DNA of 64,000 bases. Origin: Lasioglossum baleicum (taxonomy: Eukaryota; Arthropoda; Insecta; Hymenoptera; Halictidae). Shown here piece after piece: positions 41,321-53,419 of the stretch. Within the stretch, counting starts at the first letter, position 1, and every line of letters starts with the position of its first letter. Location of the stretch: the NCBI RefSeq assembly GCF_051020765.1, contig NW_027469101.1, positions 496,001-560,000 of the forward strand. The letters run 5' to 3'. The notes under the pieces were generated by a model. The model searched no databases, was not told the DNA's origin, and saw only the letters and a list, made by a program, of their open reading frames with translations. Position numbers and translations under genes: made by a program.

Positions 41321-43439
41321 AAAATATCATAGCAGTATCTTGCAGTATGTAAAAATAAATGAAAAACTGGGAAAAAATTCTTACTGTACAATATCAAGGT
41401 TAAAAACATTGTAGAATGCCATCCAGTAGTGTCGCTCCCATCTACCGTACGCACCTGGAAGACCAGTCCAGCCGTGTCACTCCGGAAACGTAAGTACATT
41501 TACAGACAATCATATAAAATGACAGCAAGGTTAACAGAATTATACGATTATGGTACATTCAACTGAAAACAAAGGCACTTATACTTATAAGTTCAATTTC
41601 TTAAAGTGAAGATTGAAAATTTCGAAAGAAATCGAAAATATCATAACAGTAAATGACAGATTGCATAAACAAATTGAAAACAGTGGAAAACATGCATACG
41701 GTAAAAAATGAAGGTTAGTGAAATTAACGCGGATCATCCAGTAGTGTCGCTCCGATACGTTGAACGCACCAACAAGATAACACCATCCCTGTAATGTCGG
41801 AAGCGAAGGTGCGTAGACAGGCCCTCCTATAAAATAACAGTAAGTTTAACAAAATAATGTCATAAACGTACAGTCAACTGTTTGTAACGACTGGTTTACT
41901 AAGGTAAACAATATTTTGAACCAAAAATTAATAATTATGAAGAGGATGGAAAATATCATAATAGTTAATTACACAATGTATAAATAAATGGAAAACTGGG
42001 ATAAATTGCATATGGTACGAAATCAAGGCTATTGAAATTAACGAAGATTATCCAACAGTGCAACTTCGAACTGCCATACGCAGATGCCAGACATAGCCAG
42101 CGCTGCAGTTCTGACAGCGTACGCACGTATAGAGACAATCGTAGAAAACAACAAAAAGATTGACAAAATAAAATCATAAACGCACACTCAACAATTTCCA
42201 AAGACAGTTCTACTAAGAGATACAGGCTCATAAAATAAAAATAAAAAATATTGACAAAGAAATCGCTATTACCATGACACTAAATTACAGTACTTGTAAA
42301 TAAATAGAAAACACCGAAAGAATGCATACGGAAGATATTGTGTTTAAAGAAATGAACAAAGACAATTCAGTAGCGCCGCTCCGTTCTGTCGTACGCAACT
42401 CCAAGGCTACGCAAGCACTGCCCGTCCTACAGCGTAGGTTCTCTTGCAGGCAAAAATGTAAAATAAAGAAATGTAAAAGAAGAGTAAGTTTAACAAAATA
42501 GTGTGATAAACATACACTCATGTAATTCCAGGGATACTTTTACAATGACACACAATCTTTTAAACTAAGAATTGAAAATTTCGAAGAAAATCTAAAATAT
42601 AATAACATTAAATAACAGTAAGTGTAAATAAAAGGACAACTAGAAAAAAATGCATACGGTACGAAATCAAGGCTGAAGACATTACCGAAGACAATCCAGT
42701 AGTGTCGTTCCGATGTACCGTATGCAACTACAAGTCCACTCCGGTCGTGTCACACCAGTGCGCTGATACGGATACAGTACCCAATCGCGACATTCCGATA
42801 TACCGTAACGAACTACAGTTCTGCTTCATTCGTGTCATTCCGGGAGCATAGGTACGTATTGACACAATCATATAATGTAGCAACAAGCATATCCAGATAT
42901 GGTCATAATCGTAGACTCAACTAATTCCAAAGGCGCTCATAACAAAAAATCGAATTTTTAATATTAGTAAATAAAAATTGAAAAAAGAATCGAAGAAATC
43001 ACAGCAATAAATTACGGTATGTAGAAATATATATAAACCTGCGAGGAAATGCAAATGGTACAAGTTGAAAGTGAAAGAAATTAACGTAGACCATCAATTA
43101 GCGTTGCTCCGAAGTACCATACGCAACTACAAGTCCACTCCAGCCGTGTCGCTCTGACAAAGCAAATACATATAGAGGCAATCAAATAAAGTAACAAACA
43201 ATTTAAGAAGATATTGCCATAAACGTTCTCTCATCTAGCTCCAAAGACAATTTTTCTAAGAAATTCAACTTCTTCAACTAAAAGCTGAAGTTTCGAAAAA
43301 AATCGGAACATTCATGACAGGAAATTACAGAATGCATAAATAAATTGAAAAGGTATGAAAAGATGGATACGGTTCAAAATCGTGGTTAATGATGATATCG
43401 AGAACATGCAGTACGCCGCTCCGATCTGTAGTACGCAAC
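41316..43439 (-). repeat. Satellite A tandem array, reverse orientation
   Basis: About seven monomers on the reverse strand, with reverse landmarks near 41490, 41800, 42120, 42430, 42850 and 43165. A partial monomer duplication of about 95 bp occurs at 42700-42860: the reverse GC-rich part appears twice, at about 42700-42765 and 42785-42860. The domain ends mid-monomer at gtagtacgcaact, where satellite B starts at 43440. Confidence 0.9.
41973..42451 (-). repeat. A-satellite segment shared with 8250-8600, complete copy
   Basis: The reverse complement of this segment matches 8250-8600 over two monomers with shared rare variants. This copy keeps the complete intervening monomer that is partly deleted at 8425, so it is closer to the ancestral arrangement. 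The two copies are about 33.7 kb apart in opposite orientation. Confidence 0.8.
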
Positions 43440-44204
43440 TTCATGTATGAATAAGAAGATCGAAAGTAACACCGTTCGACAACGTTACTACCTTCATTGG
43501 GAGTCGCACAGCTATGGCAATAGCGTCACCTATCCTGTGATTCCGTATGTCAAAGTAGGTATTCCGAGAGTAAATCTGCTGTGCAGTATTAGCAATAGAC
43601 ACACTAACTCATTGTATGGGTACTAAAGTTGAGCGGCAAACCGTTCGAGAACGTTACTAACTGGTACAAAGTCAAACCTTTTATCAATTAACTTATCTTC
43701 CTGGAACGAACACCGAATCAGCGAGTGCCTTGCTTTGTGCTCACGGGAACAAAATAGTAGTAATCTTAAGAGACGGAAACCTTATTTTCATGCCTGAATA
43801 GCAACCTCGAGAGTCAAACTACTCTAGAACGTAACCACATTCATTGGGATTCGAACGGCTAAGTTAACCTCTTCACGTATTCTAAGATTCTGAGAGTCAA
43901 AATAGGCACTCTGGCAGTAAGTGCCCCGTACCGTATTGGCAATACACACCTTTATTATCGATATGAATATTAAAGCTGACCGTCATACCGTTGCAGAGCG
44001 ATACCTATTTGTATATATGAAAACCTCATACAGAAGACCATACCTGCCGAGAATGTAAACATCCGTATCGAGAGTATATCTTCGTGTTTAGAGAAACACA
44101 TTAGTATACATTTTAGTAGTAGGCCAATAATTTCATGAATGACTTAGTTGTTCGAGGGTTAGCGTTCGACAACGTTACCACCTTCCTTGAGAGTCGAACA
44201 TCTG

Positions 44205-44560
44205 AGACAATAGGGCCACCTTTCCTGTTATTCCGATAGTCACAACCAGGCATATCAGGAGTATGCAAGCTGAATACTATTGGCAATAGACACCTTACCT
44301 CGCGGTGTGAATAATAAAGAACATAGTCAGACAGCTGTAGAACTTTACCAAATGGTATAATGTCATACTCCTTACCGGATACCATACCATTCCTGAACAT
44401 TGCCCGCTATATCGAGGGTATAACTTTGAGTTCAGCGAAACAAATTAGTACACACGATAGTGACGGAAACCTTAATTTCGTGTATGAATAAGAAGATCGA
44501 TTGTCAGACCATTCGGGAACGTTAACACATTCAATGAGAGTGGAATGGCTATGTCAACAG
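44205..44560 (+). repeat. Higher-order repeat copy 1 (partner 45584-45941)
   Basis: This segment shares rare variants with 45584-45941: accaggcatatcaggagta versus actagacatatcaggagta, gaataataaagaacatagtc-like sequence, and gcccgctatatcgagggt. The offset is about 1380 bp, again close to four B monomers. Confidence 0.85.
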
Positions 44561-45583
44561 CTTCACCTATCCCGTGATTCAAAGAGTCAGGTATTCCGCG
44601 ATAAATCAGTAGTACAGTATTGGCATCATACACAATATAGCACGGTATAAGTGATAAACTCCAGAGTCAAATCGTCGTAGAACGTTACGAATTGGTATTG
44701 AGTCAAACTTTTAACCGAAGGCCTTACATTCCGAGATGCTAACCCGCCGCATGTTCAGTATAAGTTCGCGTACAGAGAAGCCGACTAGTATACACTTTAG
44801 TGATAGGTACCCAAACTTCATGTGTGAATTAGAAGGTCGTGTCTCAAAGGGTTCGGGAACATTACCACCTTCTATGAGAGTCGAAAGGCTAAGTCTATAC
44901 CTTGGCCCATCCTGGGCTGCTGAGAGTCAAACCAGGCATTCCAGGAGTACATCCGATGTACTGCACTCGCTATAGTCACCTCAATTCATGGTTTCAATAT
45001 TAATGTATATCGACAAACTGTTGTAAATCGTTACCAATTGCGATGAAGTCAAACGTTTCACCGAAGACCTTACCCTCCGAAAAAATAACCCGCTGTATCG
45101 AGAGTACAACTTCGTGTTCAGAGAAAGAAATTAGTCTTCCTGTCTGTGACGGGCACCTTAATTTCATGTACGAATTAGATGATCGAGGTTCAAACCGCTC
45201 GAAAACTTTGCCATCTTCTATGCGAAACGAACGGCTATGTCAACATCTTCACCCATCTTGTGATTCCGAGCATGAACCCTGGTATTCCAGGAGTAAATCC
45301 GCTGAAAAGAATTGGCAATATGCACCATAATCCACGTGTTGAGTATTAAAGTAGGAAGCCAAACCGGTCATGAACGTTACCTGTTTGTATACAGTCAATC
45401 TACTTACCGAAGGCCTTACCATCCGTGAAACACATTCCGATGTAGGGAGTGCCCTGCTTAGTGTTCATGAAAACATATTAGTCGACATTTTAGCAGACGG
45501 GATGTTTATTTGCATGTACATATAGCAATATGGGAGTCGACCTGTTCGAGAACGATCCCACCTTCTTTGAGATTCGAACAGCT

Positions 45584-45941
45584 GAGTCAATAGCGTCACC
45601 TTTCCTGTTATTCCGATAGTCAAACTAGACATATCAGGAGTAAACGAGCTGAACACTACTGGCAATAGACACCTTACCTCTCGGTGTAAATAATAAAGAA
45701 CATAGTCAGACAGCTGTAGAACTTTACCAAATCTTATAATATCATACTCCTTACCGGATACCATACCTTTCCAGAACCTTGCCCGCTATATCGAGGGTAT
45801 AACTTTGTGTTCAGCGAAACAAATTAGTACACATGATAGTGACGGACACCTTAATTTCGTGTATGAATAAGAAGATCGAGTGTCAAACCGTTCGAGAACG
45901 TTACCACATTCTATGAGAGTAGAACGGCTATGTCAACCGCT
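45584..45941 (+). repeat. Higher-order repeat copy 2 (partner 44205-44560)
   Basis: Second copy of the segment at 44205-44560. Both carry the unusual aactttacc, taccggataccataccttt-type and gataactttg-like variants in the same order, while neighbouring monomers do not. Confidence 0.85.
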
Positions 45942-46789
45942 TGTTATAACCTTGGAGTCCGATAGTCAAAACTGGTATTCCGGGAGTAAATGCGCGGTAC
46001 AGTATTTGCAATAGACACCTTGATTCTCTGTATGTATGTTAAAGTTGAGCGTCAAACTGTTCGAGAACGTTACAAACTCGTATAAAGCCAAACGTTTATC
46101 GACTAACTTATCTTCCTATAGCAAACCCCAAACTAGCGATTGTCTACCTTAGTGCTCAAGATGCAAATTAGTAGAGATTTCAGCAGACGGACAACATAAT
46201 TGTGTGTATAAATATGAAGGTCCAGAGTCAACCCGTTCGAAAACGATAGCATCTTCCTTCAGTACCGAACGTCTAAGTCAATAGCGCTTCACCTATCCTG
46301 CGATTCCGAGAGTCAAATCAGGTATTCCACAAGTAAACCTGCTGTTCAGTATGGGCATTTGGCTCCTTACTTCACGGTATAAATTTTAAAGAACACAGTC
46401 AAAACGTTTGAGAAGGTTACAAGTTCCTATAAAGTCAATCGTTTTACAGAAGACCTTACCCTCCGAAAACCTGACCCGCTGTATCGATAGTATGACTTCG
46501 TGTTCAGAGAATGAAATCAGTCTTCATTTCTGTGACGGGCACCGTAACTTCATGTATGAATTAGAAAATCGAGTGTCAAGTCGTTCGTGGAAGTTACAAC
46601 CATCTCTGAGAGTCGAACGGCTTAGTCAATACCTTCTCCTATCCTCTGATTCCGAATTTCAACCCAGTCATTCCGGGAGTAAACCCGGTGATCAGTTTTG
46701 GCAGTGGACACCATAATTCGCAGTATGAATAAGAAAGAAAGGTGCCAACCCGCGGATGAACGGTACGTATTGGTACAGAATCAAACTGT

Positions 46790-47190
46790 TTACCTAAAGC
46801 CATACCTTCCGCGAAGGTATCCCGCTGTATCTAGAGTATATCTTCGTGTTCCGAGAAGCAAATTATTATACATTTGAGTGACGGTCACGTTATTTTCATG
46901 AATCTGTTGGAAGATTGAGGGTCAAACCTAGCGAGAACGATTCATCCTTCATTGAGAATAGAATGGCTATGTCAATACCTACACTCTTCCTGAGATTCCG
47001 AAAGCCAAAGCAGGTATTCCGGCAGTACAGCAGTTTAACGGTATTGCCAATAGTCGTCTTAATTCACAGTTTAAATTTTAAAGTAGAACGTCAATCCGTT
47101 TGAGAATGCAACTAATTTGCATAAAGTCAAACGCTTTACTGGGGACCTTACCCTCCGAAAGCCAAACGCGCTGAACCAAGAGTATAATAT
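46790..47190 (+). repeat. Segmental B-satellite copy (partner 61365-61760)
   Basis: This segment matches 61365-61760 through rare shared variants: tatatcttcgtgttccgag, aagcaaattattatacattt followed by gagt, tcaatacctacact and aacgcgctgaacc. The offset is about 14.57 kb, and the mitochondrial block lies between the two copies. Confidence 0.83.
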
Positions 47191-48100
47191 GGTGATCAGT
47201 AGATGTAATCAGTATCAATTTTAGTGACGATTGCCATAATTTCATGTATGAAGTAGAAGGTCGAGTGTCAAACGGTTCGGGAATAATCTAACATAATCAG
47301 TAGCTACACCTATCCCGTGATTCCGAGAGGTAAACCGATAAGACCGAGGGTAAGTACGCTGAAGAGTTTCGGCAATAGACACATTCATGCAGGGCTTGAA
47401 TATTAAAGTAAAGAATAAGACCGTTGGAGAAAATTACCTATTCGTATAACGTCACTCTTCTTACCTAATATCATACCTTAACAGTTTTAGTGCCAGAGGT
47501 CTTTAGAAGTCCACGACGAATAGTGCCATGAAGAGCATTAGCGCTTCCGTCAGTTATCTGTGAATAATGCAGTTTCACGCGGTCGCGCTGTTCATTTTTT
47601 CCTTGAAATGTGCCTCCCGGCGTGCTCGCGCTTCAGATTGATATGCAATTTTTTAATATTAGCAATTTCATCAGTTGCGATTGAAACGTTGTACTGATCA
47701 CGAGAAAACATGAAAGAAAATTTGTAATTACGAGAGGAACCTCTCGCGACGTGATACAGACTGAGTTGAGCGCGTTGCGAATTGACTATCGTGATCAAAA
47801 ACAGCAACGCGGTTCACCACAGTACGCGAACAGCGCGATCGCGCTGCGTAGCATTAAAACGGTTAAGAGAACCGAACACGCTGCAGCCAGTGCCTTACTT
47901 AATGTTCACGGGAATAAAATCAGTAGACATTATAGCAGAAGCACACAATATTTTCGTGCATGAACGAAATTATCGAGAGTGAAACCGTTCGAGAACGATC
48001 CCACCTACCTTTAGAGTAGAGCTGTTAATTTAATAGCTTCAACTGTCCTGCCATTCCGATAGGCAAACCAGGTATGCCGGGAGTCAATCCACTGAAGACT
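47165..48100 (+). repeat. Roughly 1-kb segmental copy 2 (partner 30600-31560)
   Basis: Second copy of the block described at 30600-31560, in the same orientation, with B flanks on both sides and the same insert. Small indels distinguish the two, for example a roughly 12-base difference after the cgagagga hairpin. Confidence 0.87.
47480..47905. other. Non-satellite insert of unknown origin, copy 2
   Basis: Second copy of the insert at 30925-31365. The 16-bp palindrome cagcgcgatcgcgctg is intact at 47831-47846. The hairpin cggtt-aagag-aaccg is at 47860-47874, with its arms unchanged while the loop differs. The hairpin cgagagg-aa-cctctcg is near 47731, where both sides of the stem have extended pairing compared with copy 1. 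The reading frames do not match those of copy 1 because of indels, which argues against a conserved protein. Confidence 0.7.
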
Positions 48101-48427
48101 TTTGGCAATAGACACCTTAGTTCAGGGTTTGAATATTAAAATTGAGCGTCAGACCGTTTGTGAACGATATCAGTTGTTACAATGTCAACCGTTTTACCGA
48201 ATTCCTTACCGTCCGAGAAGCTTACCCGCCTTACTGAGAGTATAGTTACGTGCTTATGGAAATACATTAGTAAACCCTTTAGTGACGAGGAAGTTAATAT
48301 CATTAAGAATAAGAGGATCGAGTGTCAAACCGTACGAGCTGGTTACCCTCTTCTGTCAGACACGAACGGCTAAGTCCATAGCTTGACGTATTCCAATATT
48401 CTTAGAGTCAAACCCTGTATTTCCGGA

Positions 48428-48450
48428 GTTAATGTTACTAATATGCTACA
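48428..48450. other. Inversion junction in satellite B, forward to reverse
   Basis: Forward B ends at tatttccggagttaat. Reverse B is recognisable from about 48436 (actaatatgc, then gaacactgaacaagacac and gcagcgggttcgg). The join falls in a short taat-containing stretch that could be microhomology. Confidence 0.78.
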
Positions 48451-51400
48451 TTGAACACTGAACAAGACACTTGCTGCAGCGGGTTCGGCTTCTCGGAAGG
48501 TATGGCCTTCGGTAAAAAGTTTGACGCTATACGAATAAATAACGTTCTACAAAGATATGACGTGCGACTGTAATATTAGAACCGTGAATTAATATGTCTA
48601 TTGACAATACTTTTCATCGGATTTAATCCTGGAGTGCCTGGTTCTAATCCCGGAATCTCAGGATAGGTGAAGCTCTTGATTTGGCCGATCGACTCTCAAC
48701 CAAAAGTCACTTTCCGGATCCATTTGACGACCGACCGTCTAATTGACACATGAAATTTAGGGGTTCGTCACTGAAATGGATATTAATTTCTTTCTCTGAG
48801 CACGAAGTTATACAATCTATTCAGCCGGTTATGTTCTCGGATGGAAAAGACCTCAGTAAATAGAGTGACTCTATACAAATTGATAATGATCTCCGACAGT
48901 ATGACTCTCTACTTTAATGCTCATTCCCTGAGTTATCTTGTCAATTACCTATCCAGTTCAGTGGATTTACTCCGAAATGAATTGTTTCACTCTCGGAATC
49001 ACAGGGTGGTTGAAGCCACTGACTTGACCGGTTTTGTTCTCAAAGATGGTGGTAACGCTCTCGAACGGTTTTACTCTCCTGCTTTCTTTTCATGCATGAA
49101 AATAAGGCGTCCGCCTGCTAAAATTTCTGGTAATTTGTTTCCGCCTACTCCAAGCAAGACATTATCTACGGCGTGATAGGCTTCCCGGACGGTAAGGCCT
49201 TCGGTAAAAAGTTTGACTCTAAACCAAAAGATAAAACTCTACAACCATTTGATGCTCTACCATAGTATTCGTACCGAGAAATAAGCTGTCTATTGCCAAT
49301 ATTGCCCAGCGGATGAGTTCTCGGAATACCTGGCTTAACTTTCGGTATCACAGGATAGCAGAAGCTATTTTCTTTGCCGTTCGACTCTCAGCGAACATAG
49401 TAAAGCTCTGCAACGGTTTGACCCGAGATCTTCCAATTCACGCAAGGAATAATGGTGCCCGTCTATACTATGAATACTAATGTGTTTCTCTAGACGCGAA
49501 GTTATACTCTCGATGCAGCAGGTGATGTTCGCGGAAGGTGAGGCCTTCGGTAAAACTTTTGACTTTACCCTAATTGGTAACGTTATCAAACATTATCAAA
49601 CACAGGATATGTGGAGCTATTGACTTAGCTGTCCGCATATCATAGAAGGTAGTTACGGTCCCGAACTGTTTTACACTCGACCTTCTAAGTCATACATGTA
49701 GTTTTGATGCCATAACTAAAATGAAGACTAATTTCTTTCCCTGAACATGAAGTTATACTCTCGAAACGGCGGGTGAGCATCAAGAAGGTAAGGCCTTTTG
49801 TGAAAAGCTTGACTCTATAGCAACATGCAACGTGCTACAACGGTTTGGCTGTGATTTTTAATATTTATTCCGCGAAATGGGGTGCCTAATGCCCGTCCTG
49901 AACAGCAGATTTACTCACGGAATACCTGAATTTATTCTCGGAATCATAGGATAGGTGAAGCTATTGGCAAAGCCGCTCGATTCTCAAAGAAGGTAGTATC
50001 GCTCACAAATGGCTTCACGCACAATTGTAATATTCAAGCCGTGAACTAAAGTGTCTATCGCCAATACTGTTCAATGGATTTACTCCCGGAATACCTGGTT
50101 TGACTGTCAGGATCGCAGGATGCGTGAAGCTGCTGAATTAACCGTTCGTCTCTCAGAGAAGTTGGCAACGTTCTCGAGCGCTTTGACACTCAGTCTTTTA
50201 ATTCATGAATGAAATTAAAGTGCTCATCAATAAAATGAAGACTAATTACTTTCTTTAGACACGAAGTTATACTATCGACATGGCGGTTTAGCTTCACCGA
50301 AAGTAAGGACATCGGTAAGGTGATTGACTTTATACGAATTGGCAGTGCTCTCAAACGGCTTCACGCTCGACGTTAGTATACAGGGATTGATTTGAAGTGT
50401 CTCTTGGCAATACAGTTCAGCGGATTTACTTCAGAAATAGGTGGCTTGACTCTTCGAACTCCGGGATAGGTGTAGCTATTGACATAGCCGCTGGAATCTC
50501 ACAGACGGTGGCAACGGTCTCGAAAGGTTTGACCCTCGATTTTCTAAGTCATACATGAAGTCAAGGTGTCCGTCACTGAAATGAAGACTAATTCCTTTCT
50601 CTGAACTCGAAGTTATAATCTCGATGGACCAGTTGAGGTTCGCGGAATTTAACGCCATCGGTAAACGTTTGACTTGATACCAAGTGGTAACGTTCTTAAA
50701 CGGCTTGACGCTCTACTTTAGTATTCAAACCGTGAATTAAGGTGTCTCTTGCCAATACTGCTCAGCGTATTTGCACCCGGAATACTTCGTTTGGCTTTCG
50801 GAATCGCAGGATAGGTGAAGCTATGGACATAGCCGTTCGGCACACAGGGAAGGTGGTAACTTTCTCGATATGTTTGACTCTCAATGTTATGATTCATACA
50901 TGAAATTAATGTGCCCGTGTCTAAAGTGTATACTAACATGCTCCTCTAAACACGAACTTATACTCTCGATACGGCGGGATAGGTTATCGCAAGGTAAGGC
51001 TTTCGGTAAAAAGTTTGAGTGTATTGCAATAAGCGTTCTGCAATGGCTATCTCTGTTCCTTAATACTTATATGGTTACATAGCGTTTCCAAATCTAATAC
51101 TGTACTGCGGGATAAGTCGCGGAACACGTGGTCTGTCTCTAGATATCGCCGGATAGGTGAAGCTATTGGCGTATCTGAGCGACTCTCAAAGAAGGTGGGA
51201 ACGTTCAAGAACGGTTTGACCCTCGATCTTCTACGTCATTCATGAAATTAAAGCGCCCACCGCTAAAACGTATACTAATGTGTTTCTCTGAAGAGGAAGT
51301 TATAATCTAGATATAGCGGGTTAGCTTATAGGAAGGTAAGGCCTTAGATAAAGAGGATTAGTTCATACCCATGTGTAACGATCTAGAACGGTTTGTCACT

Positions 51401-51778
51401 CTACTTTAATATTCAAAACGTGAATGGAGGTGACAAGTACCAATACTATTCAACGAATTTACTCCAGGAATACCAGGCTTGACTCTCGGAATCACAACTA
51501 CATGTAAAGTTACTGACTCAGCCGTTCGACTCGCAAGGAAGGTGGTAACGATCTAGATCAGTTTGATTCTCAATCCTCTAATTCATATTTGAAAATATGG
51601 TGTGCTTCAGATATAATGACTACTCATTTGTTTCCGTGAGCACTAAGCATGACACAGGCTACAGCGTGTTAGGTTCTAGGGAGGGTATGTTTTCGGTAAT
51701 ATGAATGACTCTATACCAATTGGTAATATTCTCCGACGGTTTGACCTTCTACTTTAATTTACAAAGCGTGAATTAATA
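48433..51778 (-). repeat. Satellite B tandem array, reverse orientation, left flank of the mitochondrial insert
   Basis: About nine to ten monomers on the reverse strand. Reverse landmarks occur near 48655, 48995, 49345, 49945, 50110, 50455 and 50805. Deletions are visible near 49590 (a repeat of attatcaaac followed directly by acaggatatg) and near 50015. The last monomer is cut at cgtgaattaa, after which A/T-rich mitochondrial sequence begins. Confidence 0.9.
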
Positions 51779-51824
51779 TATTTATAGGAATAAATCAATG
51801 TAGGAATAATAATATATAAATTTT

Positions 51825-52081
51825 AAATTTTCTCTGTTGACAAATTTTATTCTGCAAAATTTGCTCCATTGATATTTTCGTCTAGAACTGTGGTGACCTA
51901 ATTTTATTGCATATTTAATATGAAAATTTGTTCTCTTGAAATTTTCTACTGTTGACAAATTTTATTGTGTAAAGTTTGCTCTATTGATATTTCCGACCAG
52001 TATTGTGGTGAGATAATTTTATTGCATATATAATATGAAAATTGGTTCAATCGAAATTTTCTACTGTTGACAAATTTTATT
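51825..52081 (+). repeat. 115-bp tandem repeat in the control region (about 2.2 copies)
   Basis: The word gttgacaaattttatt begins at 51836, 51951 and 52066, giving an exact 115-bp period twice. The third copy is partial. The first two copies differ at roughly one base in ten. Confidence 0.93.
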
Positions 52082-52179
52082 AAATTTAAAGTATAAATAG
52101 GCTAATTATTAAGCTTATAGATAGATAATTGATGGATATATTATTAAATAATATTTTATATAAAATTTATGTTTAATAA

Positions 52180-52510
52180 ATAATTTTACACTATTTTAGT
52201 ATTATAAATAATTAATTTTATATTTTAGTCGAGTAGTATAACTTAATTTACTATAAACAATTAATTTTATACTATTTTAGACGAGAAGTACAAATTAATT
52301 TATTATAAATAATTAATTTTATACTATTTTAGTGGAGAAGTATAAATTAATTTATTATGAATAACTAATTTTATATCATTTTAGTAGTATAAATAATTAA
52401 TTTTACACTATTTTGGTCCAGGAGTAAAAATTGATTTATTATACGGAATTAATTTTATACTATTTTAGTCGAGTAGTATAAATAATTAATTTTATATTAT
52501 TTTTGTTGAG
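52180..52510 (+). repeat. Roughly 52-bp tandem repeat in the control region
   Basis: Variants of ttaattttatactattttag recur at about 52212, 52261, 52313, 52365, 52397, 52449 and 52486. Spacing is mostly 48-53 bp, with two shortened units of about 31 and 37 bp. Units often contain gagtagtataa or gagaagtataa. Confidence 0.88.
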
Positions 52511-52659
52511 TAGAAAATAATTATAACTAAATTATAATATAAGTTTATTGAGTAATTATAATTTGAAGTATAATTTATTTAATGTATATGTGTTTATTAA
52601 TTATTTTGTAATAATTTACTTAAATCAATGAATATTAAATAAATATTTATTTAATATTG

Positions 52660-53350
52660 TTTATTAATTATATTATTTATTTATGGATACAAAATTTATA
52701 AATATTAAAAATTTTTTATTATTAATAGGTTTATTAATTATTTAATTTATTTAAGGATACAAAACCTATAAATATTAAATTAATATAATTTTAATATTTA
52801 TAGGTTTATTAATTATTTAATTTGTTTAACAATATAAAATCTATAAATATTATACCTTATTCTAATATTTTATAGGTTTACTAATTATTTAATTCACATA
52901 AGGATACAAAACCTGTAAAATCTTAAAAATTATTTATATTAATATTGTATAGGTTTATTAATTTAATAAGAATATTAAATTTATAAATATTAAATGAATA
53001 TGGTTCATTAATATTTTATAGGTTTATTAATTATTTGTATTAATTTATATAAGGATACAGAACCTATAAATATTAAATTAATATAGATAATATTTACAGG
53101 TTTATTAATTGTTTGATTTATTCACGAATATAAAATCTATAAATTATAATGTATTTTAATATTTTATAGTTTTAATAATATTATTCATTTACAGGTTTAT
53201 TAATTATTTCTTGTAATAATTTCTTTGAGGATATAAATAGTACAAAATTTTTAATATCCATGGCTATTAAATTATTTATAGTAATTTCTTTTAAATTTAT
53301 AAGTATTATTAAATACAACTTATTTAATTATTCTAGGTTTATTAATTATT
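52660..53350 (+). repeat. Roughly 75-bp hairpin-bearing tandem repeat in the control region
   Basis: The word ggtttattaatta or a close variant recurs at about 52728, 52803, 52878, 52953, 53029, 53099, 53193 and 53337. Better units also hold aaggatacaaaacctataaa. Each such unit can fold: ataggttt (52725-52732) pairs with aaacctat (52762-52769), and the same dyad recurs in neighbouring units. Confidence 0.87.
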
Positions 53351-53419
53351 TTATAATAATTTATATATACATATATGTATATTAATTTAATTCCTTATAA
53401 ACATACTAATTACTATTAA

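Larger units (their letters stand above)
43440..48432 (+). repeat. Satellite B tandem array, forward orientation
   Basis: About fourteen monomers, starting abruptly with tcatgtatgaataagaag directly after satellite A. The domain contains the tetramer-spaced pair 44205-44560 / 45584-45941, a segment shared with 61365-61760, and the second copy of the non-satellite insert. The last monomer breaks off at ccggagttaatg. Confidence 0.92.
51779..53419. pseudogene. Mitochondrial control region (A+T-rich region) remnant
   Basis: The position directly upstream of rrnS, extreme A+T content, lack of genes and three successive sets of tandem repeats are what insect mitochondrial control regions show. The repeats are listed separately (51825-52081, 52180-52510, 52660-53350). 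A perfect palindrome tatatacatatatgtata lies near 53363-53381, close to the start of rrnS. No conserved sequence block could be assigned with certainty. Confidence 0.75.
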
